From contig NC_092876.1 of NCBI RefSeq assembly GCF_028372415.1, forward strand, positions 60,784,385-60,848,384: a DNA stretch of 64,000 nt, read 5' to 3'. Source of the DNA: Notamacropus eugenii (lineage: Eukaryota; Chordata; Mammalia; Diprotodontia; Macropodidae). Positions 11,301-26,300 of the stretch are shown in pieces. Position numbers and translations under genes: made by a program. How positions within the stretch are numbered: the stretch's first letter is position 1; each line of letters opens with the position of its first letter. The notes below the pieces were generated by a model, which saw only the letters and a list, made by a program, of their open reading frames with translations, searched no databases and was not told where the DNA came from.

Positions 11301-14300
11301 CTGGTAGATAAACTTCCAAACATTTTATACAGTTTGCAGTTATTTTAAATGGAATTTCTTTATCTCTTTCTGATAGGTTTTGTTGGTAATATATAGAAAA
11401 GCTGATGATTTCTGTGGGTTTATTTTCTGCAACTTTGCTAAAGTTAATTGTTTTGACTAGTTTTTTTAGTTGACTCTCTAGGGTTTTCTAAGTATACCAA
11501 TATATAATCTGTAAAAACTTGATAGTTGTTTTCACAATGCCTATGCTTATACCTTCATTTTCTTTTTCTTATCTTATTGCTACAGCTAGCATTTCTAGTA
11601 CAGTATTGAATTATAATGGTGATAACAGACATTCCTGATCTTATGGGAAAGGTTTCCGGTTTTGTCTCCATTACTAATAATGTTTGCTCTTGGTTTTAGA
11701 CAGATATTACTTATTTTTTAAAAAAGCTTCAATTATCCCTGTGCTTTCTAGCATTTTTAAAAAGAATGGGTGTTGTGTTCTGTCAAAAACTTGGTTTTTT
11801 TTTTTTTGCATCTATTGATATAATCATATAATTTTTGTTACTGATGTGGCCAATTATACTTAGTTTCCTTAATACTAAACTAGCCTTATATTCTTGGTAA
11901 AAAATGTCATCTGGTCATAATATATGATCTTTGTGAGATATTGCTGTGATATCTCTGGCAATATTTTATTTAAAATTTTTGCATCGATATTCATTATGGA
12001 AATTACTCTATTTCAGGCACCTTTTGAAAGATAAAATTATCATTTAAAGTGAGCCAAGAATCAGCTCCTCTGCCTTAGGCAAAGTGCTCTAGCATATGTC
12101 TGAATAACTGAAGTTCTGTATCATTACTACTATCTATACTATTTCTTGAACTCTTCTACTCCCTCCTTTCATTTAAGTACTATGAAGTACACATGCGTAA
12201 GAATATGGTTTGATTCTCCTAATACAGTGCTTGTTACACAGTAGGAGCTTAATAAATGCTTGATGATTGAACTTGTTGATTTTCACTGAAATACTCTCCA
12301 CTAGGCTTGTCTCCTCTGGGTTTTTTCTGGATTAAAAAAAAACAACTTACTTTTTGTTTTCAACATTCACTTCCATAAGATTTTGAGTTCCAAATTTTTT
12401 CCCCATCTCTCCCTTTCCCCCACCCCAAGACAATGTGTAATTTGATGTAAGCTCTATGTACACATTCATATTGAATTAGAACCAATGGGAGAAACCACAA
12501 GAAAGAAGAAAACAAAAAAAAGAACAAATAGTATGCTTCCATCTGCATTCAGATTCCATAGTTCTTTCTCTGGATGTGGGGAGCATTTTCCATCCTAAGT
12601 CATTTGGAGTTGTCTTAGATCCTGGCATTTCTGAGAAGAGCTAAGTCTATCAAAGTCAGTCATGGCACACTGTGTACAGTGTTCTGGTTCTGTTCACTTC
12701 AAGGGGTGGATCTTAATATACAATTCTATCCCTTCCCCCACTGAGTCTCATCTTTTTTAACAAGATGTGCTCTTCCAGAGTCATGTTCCAATGATGGGTT
12801 TCAATGATGAGATCAAATCTGCCTTCCTGCTTTAGAACTTTTAAGATTTATATAAAGATGTCTAAGGCCATGGTTCCACTGTGGGCTCCTTTTTGGATTC
12901 TGTCTCCTATGAATTATGGGGCAGCTCTTCCTTCTGTTCTCCTTTACCCACTCTTCTCAATATAAAGCCCCTTTCATTATATTTGCAAGACTTTAGGCAA
13001 ATATATCTTCACCAGGCCTTTTTAGGTACATTCCACCCAAGGCCAAGAGCCAGGTCCAGAAATTCAACACTGTTCTGACACAATCACAACTTGCTCACTT
13101 GTCAAGATCACAGAATGCTGGTTGTGGAAGGGTCTCTGGAGACAGCCTGCTCCAGTTCCTTTCCACAGCATCAGTTCTCTTTCTAACATATGCTCTATTT
13201 TTCTAGCTATGTTTTAGTTAATAAAACCATGTTATGCTTCCCAATCTGCCTTTCTCTTCTTTAGTCTTTAGCAGGACAGCACTGATGAAATGACTATCTG
13301 TGACTCTACGACTTTATAAACTATATAAACTTTAGCTATGTTTTCTACACTTTCTAGTAGTATTATTTGAGTTCCAATGACTCTCTAGAGGTCATCAGTC
13401 TGAGACATCTCAGACAATTCTTCATTATAACCCAGATACGCAATTTGGGAAGACAGCAGAACTCTGTACTCCTAATGTTAGTTTGACAAATGGCTCTTTC
13501 AGTACCCTTCACCAGAGAATCAACTGGTATTCACAGTTTTTGCTTCTGACTCTTATGGAATTTATTTCTGTGGATTTATATTTGACCATTCCTTGAAATA
13601 TAAGCCACTGTTTTCTCTTCAGAGGGTCCAGTCACCACTGGTCTCCCACTGCTATGGAAAGCATCTCATAGTTATTCCTTATGTCAAAGTGTTCAATATT
13701 TCTTCTTTTTTTTCTCATTAATAATTTTTTTCATCCTCCATTCTCCTGACACAAGTCTGGGTTACGTTGTAACTCTTCAGATATTTTCTCTTCTTTTTTC
13801 ACCATGGTATCTTTCTTCCAAAAAAAAAAAAGAATAGTACATTTTTCCTGATTAATCTAGAGTTGAGACACATTCCTCACGGCTAAAGAGGCATAATGAT
13901 GACAGGAAATCCGTGGAGAAATATGTTCAGCAGGTTGTTTATGAATGACATTAAAATGGTTGAGATGAGATGAGATATGGAAGTCATTTTCAGAGATGAA
14001 ACTATGAGAATCAATAAACTATCTGGAGAGAGACATGAGAGAGAGAAGCAGAAGACTTAGGACTCAATGTTGGGATACCTACATTTAGGTGATGAGATGC
14101 AGAAAAAGCTGTCAAAAAAGTGAGAGGAAATTATGGGTTGTATTGATTTCATAAAAGCCAAGGAAAAAAGTTTTATGGATAGGTTAATCAACACTGTTAA
14201 ATGACACAGAAAAGTCAAATAACTTAATGAATGATAAAAGACATTTGGATTTACTGTCTTCTATATCCTAACTAGCAATCTAGAAAACTACAATGGAAAT

Positions 14301-17300
14301 AAATGCTGTCTCACTGAGGCACATATTCCACAACATTAGCCAAAAAAGTATCTTTCTCTGGTACAGTGTGAAGGAAACAGCACTGTATAAAAAGTAAAAG
14401 AAACTGGATTCAGGTCTCTGCTTTGCAAAGTTGGCCAAATCCCATTCCCTCTTTGAGCTTTTGTTTCCTCACCTATAAAATGAGGAAACTGGATCAGACC
14501 TCTGAGGTTTCTTTCAGCTCTAACATTCTATGATCCCAACATATACAACAAACTAAAGTCTCGTTCACTGTCTTTGTTCAAGCCCTACAGAATCACACAG
14601 AAGCAAAACCTGCTGACAAGCTATTGCACATACCTAAAACTACCAGTAACCCTATAACAGAGGGTCTTGCAAGTAGAATGAATAAGTGTTCATACTATAT
14701 TTCTTCCCCTGAGTTTGCCTTCCTGGACACAAGAACTATTTCAATTTGTAACTTCATGACTCCATGTGTTAAGTTCTAAAGAGCATTAAATAAATTAATG
14801 CTTAAATTGGATACTCTGAAAATAATTTAGCAGTTTTCTAAAAATTTTGCATCTGGATTAAAATTTTAGCAACTTGATATGCCTCCGTTATCAAAACAAG
14901 AATGGCACTAGACTATACATTATTCTATACTCTGAATAGTATCCTTTTGTAAAAGAAAAAAAAGGTTCAGGGCAAATCTTATGAATATTTTATACTTCAG
15001 ATTGAAGACCTGGGTACATAAATAAAAAATAGCATATAGCACAACACAATTAACTGTGAAATAATCACCCTATCTACATTTCAATGTATAATTTCCACTT
15101 CAGCTCCAAAGAGAAATTCTAGTGACTGCAAACTCAAATAAATTCACATATGTAAGATCAAACTTGCAACCAGGCATGGCAGATAAACCCAATGACAGTT
15201 AAAATATCTGTAAGTGGTATCTTTTATAAACTAACTACTACAAGAATTTGCCAATAATTTGGCATGATAGGTTTAAAACATAGATACTGCAAAACCCATA
15301 CATGAAGATAGATGAATGCTACACAAACCTTTAAAGTACTGAAAACATTCAAGGTTAAAGTTCTTGACCACAGTTCTACTTAGTAATACTGAACATGAAG
15401 AGTAAATAAATTCTATTGTTTTGTATACTAGAAGCTGCGAAGATATGGTACAGTGAAAGTTATCCTGGATTAGAAGTCTAATATTCCAACCTGCTGGGTG
15501 TCTAGAAGAGCATCAGCCCTAACATCTGACATTCTCACTGCCCAGACCAACCTTGGAAGGGCCAAGGGAAAGACATTTTTAAATCTCAACATTTCAGAGC
15601 ATGCATGTTTTTAATTTTACACTACGTGTCCATACCTGATATCCACCTTAAGTTTAGGATAATACTGAGACACATATTTTCTGATCAGGCTGTAGGAAGC
15701 TTCCTTAGGTTCACAAAGGCGAGTGAAAGCCAGTGGGAGAACATCTTCCAATTTTACTTGCTGTTCTGGAGCTAATGTAGAACTACTTTTCTGAAAAGCA
15801 ATATATCCCAAATATAAGTCACTTCAGACCATACAAAATTTTAAGAAGTATTTCAATATGTAAAACACTTGTCAAATAAAGTAGATGATGCAGGAGCTCT
15901 CACTCTATTCAAGTCCTATGGTAAGTTCTAAATGTATGTCTATCCTGTGTTTCCTTTCCTTTTATTACATACATGTCTTGATTCCACAAATTATTTGTTA
16001 AATGCATGGAGCTGAGACAAGTGTTAATTTCTTTCTAGATATCCAAAACACATTACACATCAGAGGGTACAATATACTGCATACAGTAGGTTTGAAAACA
16101 TGTGGAACCCTGACGCAGAAGCATCTCCTAGAGGTCTCCATTAGGACATTACACACAGACTCAGTGAGCCCAGAACATGCAGAGGAACCTAAAATCATGG
16201 CAGATTTCGGGGGGGCATTTAAGAAACCATTCTCTGTATTCAGTAACAGAAAATGGCTAACAAGCTTGCATTAACTGCTTCCTATATGCTAGCAGGCCCT
16301 GTGTTAAGTAACAGATGACTTAAGAGATAAAGATCACTGCAAATGAGCTTGTTCAGAATCTGTATGTTCTCTTGTAAGAAATCCACATGTGGAGGAGGTA
16401 CAAAGCATTTCAAGGATGAAGATGAAGGGAACAATCTTGCATTGAGCTGTGTGTAGAGTCAATCCCCAACTTATCCACAGGTGGTTTTCAGAATTTGGTT
16501 TGTTTAAAACTTGTCTGTACTGGGCATTTTTCTAGTCATATGATCTTAGCTTCCTAGTTTGATTCTCCAGTTGGCTCACTAAGAGTTAGCTTAACTATAG
16601 TCTGCACAGCCTTTTGTTTTCCAATTGTTTCTAAGGGAATATAAGTTCTGATTTTCAATGTGGGTATGACAAGACCGTACCTTTCTGTTTGCTGAACCCC
16701 TCAGAGTGGCCTCAGGGTTCCCTTACCTCCTAGTTGTTCTTGTGACTGGAGCTTAGACAAGGAAGGATCTGGGAGGGGACAAGTGTCTGTCTCTCAAAAC
16801 TGTTACCTTGAACTAGTGCTAGAGGGAAGAGTGAATTTGGCGAGGAGTAGGGTTGGTGTGGCATTTCTCTGACATGCTTTTCTTCTCAGGGCCCCAGGCA
16901 CTGGCTGGCCCAATTTCCTTTTCAGTGACCTTCCCTGTTGTTTTCCAACAGTGTTTCTCTTTTTCCCCTCTGACTGTGGAACAAAATAGTCTGACTAGAT
17001 TTACCTTCTTGTCTCAAAACCTTGCATGGAAGCTTTGAAGGAAACAGTGTATAAAGGTTCCCTAGTATATATCTTTTTTCCTCTCTCCCACTGAGATTTG
17101 GAAACATAAAGTCCACATAGATAACGGTGAAGGATCTTTCATTTATTGTAGTGGGTTTGAGTTAACTGAATTTGGGTATACAAAGGAATGAATTAAATTT
17201 CAGATGAAAATGTAAATCCTCCCCAGACATTTTGTCACAAGAACTTGGGGTGGAGTGAAAAAAAGAACTCTAGGTCATGGGAAATCTCAAGGGTTAGGGA

Positions 17301-20300
17301 TGCCCTGCCAGGTGAAGGAAAAGAAGTGGTTAATATCCACTTTCCCTTTCATCACCACCAAATTTACCAAACATCTTTAAAATGACACTCAGAAAAGGTA
17401 AGATGCAAGGAGGGGTGAGGGGTGGGGTTCTAGGCAGCACTAAGTCTACAGCAACAATGGAGTGGGAGAGGAAAAGTCTAAGCTGGCAGGAATAAGAGTT
17501 TTTATGCCCACCTGGTTCAAACCTAGGGTGGCTGTTTGCATCTGAGAAGTATATGTCAATAATCAGCATATAGTTTAAACATTATGGTATTATATATTTA
17601 AGTGTGCATGTGTATGTATGTTTGGTTGGATATGAAAAAGGATGTGAGATAAAAAGCATATAGTAAAGAGGAAGAAAACTAGGTCTAAGTGTAAGGAAAG
17701 CATGAAAAACTTCACATAAAACTTGTCAAACCAAAATAGCTAAATATAATAATATATATAATAATAATATAGTGCTTAAATACCTTCTGGACATATATAT
17801 CTTACCTTTCTATCTTTAGACTTCTGAACGTTTTTTCCTGCATTTGGGACCACCACAAAACTCCCAGAAGCTCCTTTTCCTTTTACCTGAAATAGTTTTA
17901 ATTGCAATGACAAGTGTTTCTATTTTAAAATAAATTTATAATAACTTGTAATATTTTATAATTTATGATAAGAATTTACAATGCACTAATAAAACTACAG
18001 TGCTTTGTCATGTAAGACCCACGGTAAAGTCCTAATTTAATTCTACAATGGGGAAGGGGTTCTCATGCTTTCTAAATAATTTCATGAACTAAAATAACAA
18101 ATTCTAATTGTGAGGATCACAGGGCTCCATTAAGAACTGCCAGCTAAAGGGAGAAAAAAAACTCACGGAAAGTTAAAAATATATATATGTATCACATTCT
18201 TATAAAGATAACCACTTCCCAGCAGAAGTCTCCCTGGATATGTTAGGTTTTCCCATGATTTTCAGCATGAGAAGTCACCCTTCTTTTTTTGTAACAGGCA
18301 AAGATTATCATTCTTCAAGATGATTTTTCAAACGTCCTTTTTAAAAATCATCTTTCCTTGTATCAAAGTTGATTCCTTTATCATAAGCTGAGTTTTCTCT
18401 ACCCTGGCTTTCTCTAGACTGTTTAAAAAACTTGACTTCAGGAAAACTCAGCCTAATACCTAAATCAGTTTAACTTATATTAAAAATTCTCATGACTGTT
18501 TGTGCCTCTTGCTAATACTTTTAACAAACCATTTTAGAGTTCCAGTACATAGAAGATCTTTAGTGCCAGAGAGGTGACCATAGCTCAAACAAGACAGTGA
18601 TATGTCTTCAAATAAGTGGTATGTTGAAGTTTGGGGTAGTTCAAAGGACAATAGACTGGAAGTCAAAAGATCTGGGTTCTAGACCTGGCTCTGCCACAAC
18701 TGTAACAATGTGAGCTTGGGCAAGTCCTTTCCCCTAAGTATTGCTTTTGAATCTGTCATTAGCTCTGCCAAAGCATCTGATTCCTCAAAAAAAAGAAAAA
18801 GAGGAATATAAAGTCAGTTGGCACTCTGGTTTATGAAAACTGTTTTCAGGCATGCTGAGTTAGAACAAAGTATTAACTATTCACCGTGTAATAGGGATAG
18901 GCTTTTGGGAAAACAGTCTGAGAACAAGCTTCCCAACCAAATATGAGATTGACAGCAACCAATGTGGTAATATACTTAATATACATTGTAATACAATACA
19001 GCATAATACGCTATATAGTGCCCAAATATCCACTTTGTTTCAATCATCATTACCTGCCTGATGACTCCTCTCTGTAATTCTCTCTTCAGTGCCTGCTTAA
19101 GGAGGTAGCCTCTTCTTTCTAGTTCCAGTGAGGGATATTTGTGAATGATATATTTTCGAATGGCAACAACTGATGCTCCAGTTTTCTGAAAGCAGGCCTG
19201 GAAAACAATCAATCTGTCAATCAACCAACATTCATTTAAGCACTTATAATGTGGCAGGTGCTGAGTACCCAAAGTCAAAAAAGAAACAGTTCTAGCTTTC
19301 AAGACTGACTTTTCATTCTGTTGGGAAAAACTATGACTACATGGATAAATAAAGATCAACAAACCAGCATTTATTAAGTACCTACTATGGGATAGGCACT
19401 AAAGATACAAAGAAAAGAAAAAGATATTCCCTACTCTTAAAGTTCACAGTCAATAAGTAGTATCTACCTAAAACCTTCAGCAAGCATTATATGTAACGGA
19501 GATAAGCTAGATGCATTTCCAATAAGAGCAGGAGTGAAACAAGGATGTCCATTATCACCACTATTACTCAATATGGTACTAGAAATGTTAGCCATAGCAA
19601 TAAGAGAAGAAAAAGAAAATGAAGGAATCAGAACAGGCAAAGAAGAAACTAAATTATCATTCTTTGTAGATGACATGATGATAAACTTAGAGAATCCAAG
19701 AGATTCAAGCAAAAAACTACTTGAAATAATAAACAAATTTGGCAAAGTTGCAGGTTACAAAACAAATCCACACAAATCTTCTGTATTTCCATATGTTACT
19801 AACAAAGACCAACAGCAAGAGATAGAAAGAGAAATTCCAATTAAAGCCAGGGTAGATATTATGAAATATTTGGGAGTCTACCTACCAAAACAAATCCAGA
19901 AACAAATATGAACACAATTACAAAACTTTTTCACACAAATAAAGTCAGATCCAAGTAAATGGAAAAACATCAGTTGCTCGTGGGTAGGCCGAGTCAAGAT
20001 AATAAAAATGACAATTCTACCTAAATTAATTCATTTATTCAGTGCCATACCAATCAAACTATCAGATAATTATTTTCTAGAGCTAGAAAAAATAATATCA
20101 AAATTCATCCAGGAGAACAAAAGGTCCAGAATATCAAGGGAAATAATGAAAAGAAATGCTAGGGAAGATGGCCTGGCTCTACCAGATCTCAAATTGTATT
20201 ATAAAGCAGCAATTATCAAAGCCACTTGGTACTGGCTAAGAAATAGAAGGGTAGACAAGTGGAATAGGCTAGGTACTCAAGACACAGTAGGCAATGAATA

Positions 20301-23300
20301 TAGCAATCTACTGTAAGATAAACCCAAGGACCCCAGCTTCTGGGATAAGAACTCACTGTTTGACAAAAATTGCTGGGAAGACTGGATAACAGTATGGTGG
20401 AAACAAGGCACAGGCTTGTTTCTTGACACCATGCACAAGAATAAAGTCTAAATGGGTACATGATCTAGGTATAAAGATTGATACTATAAACAAATTAGTG
20501 GAGCAAGGAATAGTGTATTTATCAAATTTATGGAAAAGGGAAGAATTTTTGACTAAACAAGACATAGTAAGCATTATGAAGTGCAAAATGGATAATTTTG
20601 ATTACATTAAAGTGAAAAGTTTTTGCGCAACCAAACCCAATGCAACCAAGATTAGGAGGGAAGCAGAAAACTGGCAACTAGTGTCTGTGATAAAAGGCCT
20701 CATTTCTAAAATATATAGAGAACTGAGTCAAGTGTACAAGAATACAAGTCAAAGGATAGGAACAGGCAGTTTTCAGAGGATGAAATTAAAGTTATCTCTA
20801 GTCATATTAAAAAATGCTCTAAATCACTACTGATTAGAGAGATGCAAATCAAAACAACTCTGAGGTACCACATCACACCTATCAGGTTGGCTAACATGAC
20901 AAAACAGGAAGATGACAAATGCTGGAGAAGATGTGGGAGAGTTGGAACACTAATTCATTGTTGGTGGAGCTGTGAGCTGATCCAACCATTCTGGAGAGCA
21001 ATTTGTAGCCCAAAGAGCTACAAAAATGTGCATTCCCTTTGACCCAGCAATACCGCTTCTAGGACTGTATCCCCAAGAGATCAGAAAAATGGGAAAGGGT
21101 CCCACGTGTACAAAAATATTTAGAGCAGCTCTCTTTGTGGTGGCCAAAAACTGGAAATCAAGGGGATGCCCATCAATTGGGAAATGGCTGAATAAATTAT
21201 GGTATACGAATGCAATGGAATACTATTGTGTTATAAGAAATGATGAACAGGAGGACTTCACACAGGCCTGGAAGGACTTATATGAACTGATGATGAGTGA
21301 AAGGAGCAGAACCAGGAGAACTTTGTACACAGCAACAACTGTAGTTTGTAAGGAATTTTTTCTGTTAGACTTAGAACTTGTTTGCAATGCGAGGACTTAA
21401 ATAATTCTCAATGGTCTCTTAAGACAAAATGCCTTTCACATCCAGGGAAAGAACTATGGAATTCGACTGCAGAATAGAGCAGATCATTTTCTTTCGTATT
21501 ACGGTTTGTTTTATGATTTCTCCCATTCATTTTAATTCCTCTATGCAACATGACTAAGGTGAAAATGTATTTAATAGGAATGTATGTGTAGAATGTATGT
21601 GTATATAAAACTGTATGCCACCTCAGGGAGGGAGTGGAGAGGTAAGGGGGAAGGAAGGGAGAGAGCGGAAAAATCCAAGATATATGGAAGTGATTGTAGA
21701 ACACTGAAAACAAATAAAAGAATAACATAAAAAGGGAAAAAAAGCTCACAGTCTAACGGCAGAGACAATACACATAATACATAATACACACTGTGTCCTC
21801 CCATACAATGTAAGCTCCTCAAGAGCAGGGACTGTCTTCTTTTTTTTCTTTGTATCTCCTGCTCTCAGCACTGTGCCAGGCACATAGTAGGTACTTAATG
21901 CTTACTGGCTGACAAAGTAAAAACATAGTCATTAAATAAAAGGTGGTCAGGGCACCACTGGTTGGAGTGGATAAGGAAAGAAGATGGTGCCTGAGCTGTG
22001 TCTGGAAGGGTGTGAGGGACTCTTTGAGGCAGAGAATAGAAAAAGAATTCGAGGCCCAGGGGATAGCCAGTACCAACTCTAGTTATATGTGATGGGGGAT
22101 CATGTAGGAAGAATTGAAAGAAGGTCAGTTGCATCTAGAGTTTGCCCAAGGGAATTATGTATCTTAAGGCTAGAAGTTTAGCTGGGATCAAATTGTAAGA
22201 TGCTTTGAACGCCACTAGAATCTCTACAAGGTATTTTGAGAAGGAGAGGATTAGTAGCTGGGGTTAGGTTCAGGAAAGGCTTCAGTATAGAAGATGATGC
22301 TTGAGTTGAATCTTGAATGAAATGAAGGATTCTAAGAGGTGGAGGTAAGAGAACCTGATGGAAAATGGAGTACTGTGCATGACAGCCAGCATAAAAAAGG
22401 TCATTTGGACCATGGAGCTCAGGAGAGGAACAACATATATAAGACTGAAAAGGGGGGTTGGGGCTAGGTTGTGAACATCTTTAACTGCAAGAGTGCTTTT
22501 GTCATATGATCCTAAAGGTAACAAGGAATTACTAGGGTTTATTGGTTAAGAGTGACATGATCAGACCTACTCTTTAGAAAAATCACTTTGGCAAAAGTGG
22601 AGGATGCACTGGAGAGCAGTGACAACAATTAAGAGGCTATGGATGAGAACCTGTGTGAATAGAAGAAGAGGTTGGGTGCAAGAGATACTGTAGAGGTAGA
22701 AATGGCAAGATTTAACAACTGTTAGGTATGTGGGGTGAGGGAGAATGAAGAGTTGAGGATAATGCCAAAGTTGTGAACTAAGAATACTGGAAGGTGATCT
22801 TAACAGAAACAGGGAAGTTTGGAAGAGAGGTAGTTTTGGGAGAAGGATAGTAAGTTTCTTAGACAAGCTGTATTTGGAATGTTTCCAGGACATGCAGTTT
22901 GAAATATATAATAAACACACATTATATAAATAACATATAATAAATTGGTGGTTGGAGATACAGGACTCCGGCTCAGAAAAGAGGGACTGGATATATAGAT
23001 CTGAGAGTTATCTACATAGCTGATGCAGATGACTGTCTTACACCAAGAGAAAGAATGGAGAGAGAAAAGAAGATCTAGGACAGGGTACATTCACACTTAG
23101 GGTGTTATATATGGATGATGAGCCTGAGAAAGAGGGGTCAGATAGGTATGGGGAAAAAAACAGAGGAGAATAGCAACGAGCACAGTATCTGACACACAGT
23201 AGATACTTAATAAATGCTTGCTGACAGTGTCATGAAAATCCAGAAAAAAACAAGCAAACAAACAGAAGCCAGAAGGAAGGGATGGTCAACAGTGAGAAAA

Positions 23301-26300
23301 AATGAAGAAAGATCAAGACAGATAAAGACTGGTTTAAAAAAAAGCCACTAGATTTAGCAGATAAGTCACTGGAAACTTTGGAGAGAGTAGTTTCAGTTGA
23401 GTGATGAGGTCAGAAGTCAGACAGGAAAGCATTGAGATCTGATAGGACAGGATGTCCTATCAGATATGAATGTAGGATATGAAAATAGATTGTTTTTTCT
23501 AGGTCACTGGCTGTGAAAGGTAGAGACATAGTAAGGTATCTTGAGAGGATGACAGAGCTGGTCTTGGTGAGGTCTCTTTATTAGAAACTGAAGACAGAAC
23601 AGGAATGTCAAAGGCTTTGAGGGAGGTCAGATTGAATGGCCTTTCTCAGTAAAGTATGCGCAGTGAGTCATAGCTGAGAGAGATAGGAAAAGAGGGAGAG
23701 TGACAAGTTTTAAGTGAGTTTTTGTAGGAAGAAGAATAAAGAATGAATTAGGGAAGTAATAAGCATTGACTGCCATTGAGAAAATCCAAACCTACAGTGG
23801 ACCAAGTCAGCTCGACTCCCGCCAGTTGTGGAAAGCAACACGTTAGTCAGGGCAGAGAAGGTAGATGTTGACAATAATCCTAGATTGGGATTTAGCAAGG
23901 AAATCTGTTTGGGGCAGCTAGGTGCTGTACCGGATAGAGCACCGGCCCTGTAGTCAGGAGGACCTGAGTTCAAATCCAGCTTCAGACACTTGACACTTAC
24001 TAGCTATATAACCCTGGGCAAGTCACTTGACCCCAATTACTTGCCAAAAAAACAAAAAACAAACAAACAAACAAAAAATCCAAGGCATCTACCAATGACC
24101 AGGCAAGGGATTTCAGAGTAGAGGACAGTGTATCACTGATATGGTTGAAGACGATTGTTGGTCCCTCCTGGGTCTTCTCTTTCCAGACTAAAACTAAACA
24201 TCCCCAGCTACTTCAATGACTTTTACATGAGGTCACTGAAGGCTTTTCATTATCCTGGTTGCCCTCTTCTAGACCTTTTCTAGCATATCAATATCTGTGG
24301 TGGCCAGAATGGAATACAAAATTCCACATAATTTCTGACTAGGGTGTAGCACAGAGGAGCTATCATCCCTGTTCCTAAAAGCTATGCCTCTCTTTGCCCA
24401 TTAATAAGGATCCACTAACGCCTTAATCAGAAATTTACTTGTGAAAATGGAAATGAATAAAACAAAAAGGCTTTAAAAAGAAAACTATTTGCTTAGGAAT
24501 ACTCCTAAATTACTTTCAGTCATGTTCAGCCAATAGAGCTATTTACAACAACATAAAATGTTGTTAATCTAAGAATATACCTAAATAATAAAGCTTACTA
24601 ATTCTAATAGCTACCTACAGTGAATATAATTTTTAAATATTATGCCTCCTCGGTTACCTGAAATGGAATAGAAATAAAAGTTTTGCAGGTAAGCTAAAAA
24701 ACACATATGATAATATTTTTTTGATAATAGCTTAATTTTAATTAACAATGATCAGCAAATATAGCTATCTTTTTAAAAGTATTAAGACATTACACTGGTT
24801 ATCTATTATTCAAATATTTGCTGAGAATCAAAACATGAGACTTAATATTTTCTGGAAATATAGTCTTACTTTAAAAAGTAAGCAAATGATGAACGCAACT
24901 AACATAAAAATGAACTGTCAAGAATACAAATTTAAAATGAATTTTCACTTGCCTTAATGGCCTCTGTCAGGATTGCATCCATTTTGGGGCGCGAGGATGC
25001 AGCCATGTGAGTTTGTTTCTGTGCCCTGGCAAGCTGGCTGGCAGAAAGAGTAGCCCATGAAGGGATTGTTTTTTTCACTTTCTTCTCCTTTTCTTTAGTC
25101 TGATCTTTCTCACTTCAAAATAATAACAAAAAGCTCGATTAAGGAAGATAAACTTTTAAACATGGAGGGTCATCTCTGAAAGGACAGGCAACTAGGATAG
25201 TTTTATTTTTAAAAACCTAAGAATTTATATAACATGAATAATTTTTAACACATTAAGTTCCATAAATGAAGCAGAATGTGTTTACATTTTTGTTGCAGAG
25301 AAGAATCATTCAGATTAGCAGATTACCTGGAGATTCAGGATGTAGAAGAAATTAAGTCAAATAAAAAAAAACAACTACAAGTCCAAGAACAATTTTAATA
25401 AAAACTGAAATTGACCCCATACTCCCAGTAGTACATTCTTTTAGATTACTGCTTCATCCCATAGTGAGTACAATAGCATTAAGACACTTATAAATGTGGA
25501 GTAAGACTTCTGAAAATTATACAGGCTGGTAACAATTTCTGGTACCTACTTGCAAACCTGGAGAAGGGTAAAGGATCCCCTAAAGATTTAAACTTAGAAT
25601 TTATAGTTTATGGGGATTTTTCTCTATTAAATATTATTAAATATGGGGATAATTAACATTGTTAGGTCAAGAATAGAAAGGATGGAGTGAATTTGAAATC
25701 TTTCTTACTGCTATTCTCTTGTGAAAAACAAAGTCAGAAAACCTCCTTGTCATCCAAATTCCACCATTTACAGATTAACCATGGCAAATCCTGCTTTCAA
25801 AATTTGAAAGTCATCTACTCATTTGAGTACTGTTTAAAGAGACACTCTTTCAGGGAAAGTGAAACTAGCAATTTGGGATACAGTGGGTAGAGAATATCAA
25901 TTTCTACTTCCAGTTAGTAAGAGACACTTTTCACATGGAGTTAGCAGAAAGATAGGTAAATTCCTTCCAAATCGATCTTTACAGTACAGTTATTATTTTG
26001 TCTGAAGTGTTACTTTATGAATGGTAAAATCAGACACACTCACATCCAAGAAAATCTAAGTCTAAAGCCAAATATCAGTTACTTTTTATCTGAACTATTA
26101 GTTTCATCAGTTCAAAGTATAACGTGTACCTAAGTACTACATATTCTTCTTCTCCAAATCTGCAAAGGTCTGATTCTTTCTCTATTCCTTTTAATAGGAA
26201 TCTAGTTCATCAATCACTATGATTCAGAGGAGGACATAACTACTTACTCCTTTTTGGTTTCTTCAGAAGGCTTGTTTTCTCCCTTTTCCTCTTTCTCTGG

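Noticed and set aside
20008-21400. Several adjacent open frames that could look like small genes
   Set aside because: They are consecutive pieces of one L1 ORF2 broken by stops and frameshifts.
22800-23090. Minus-strand open frame with a YVDNSQIYIS motif
   Set aside because: The motif is the degraded reverse-transcriptase box of an antisense L2 LINE, not a host gene.
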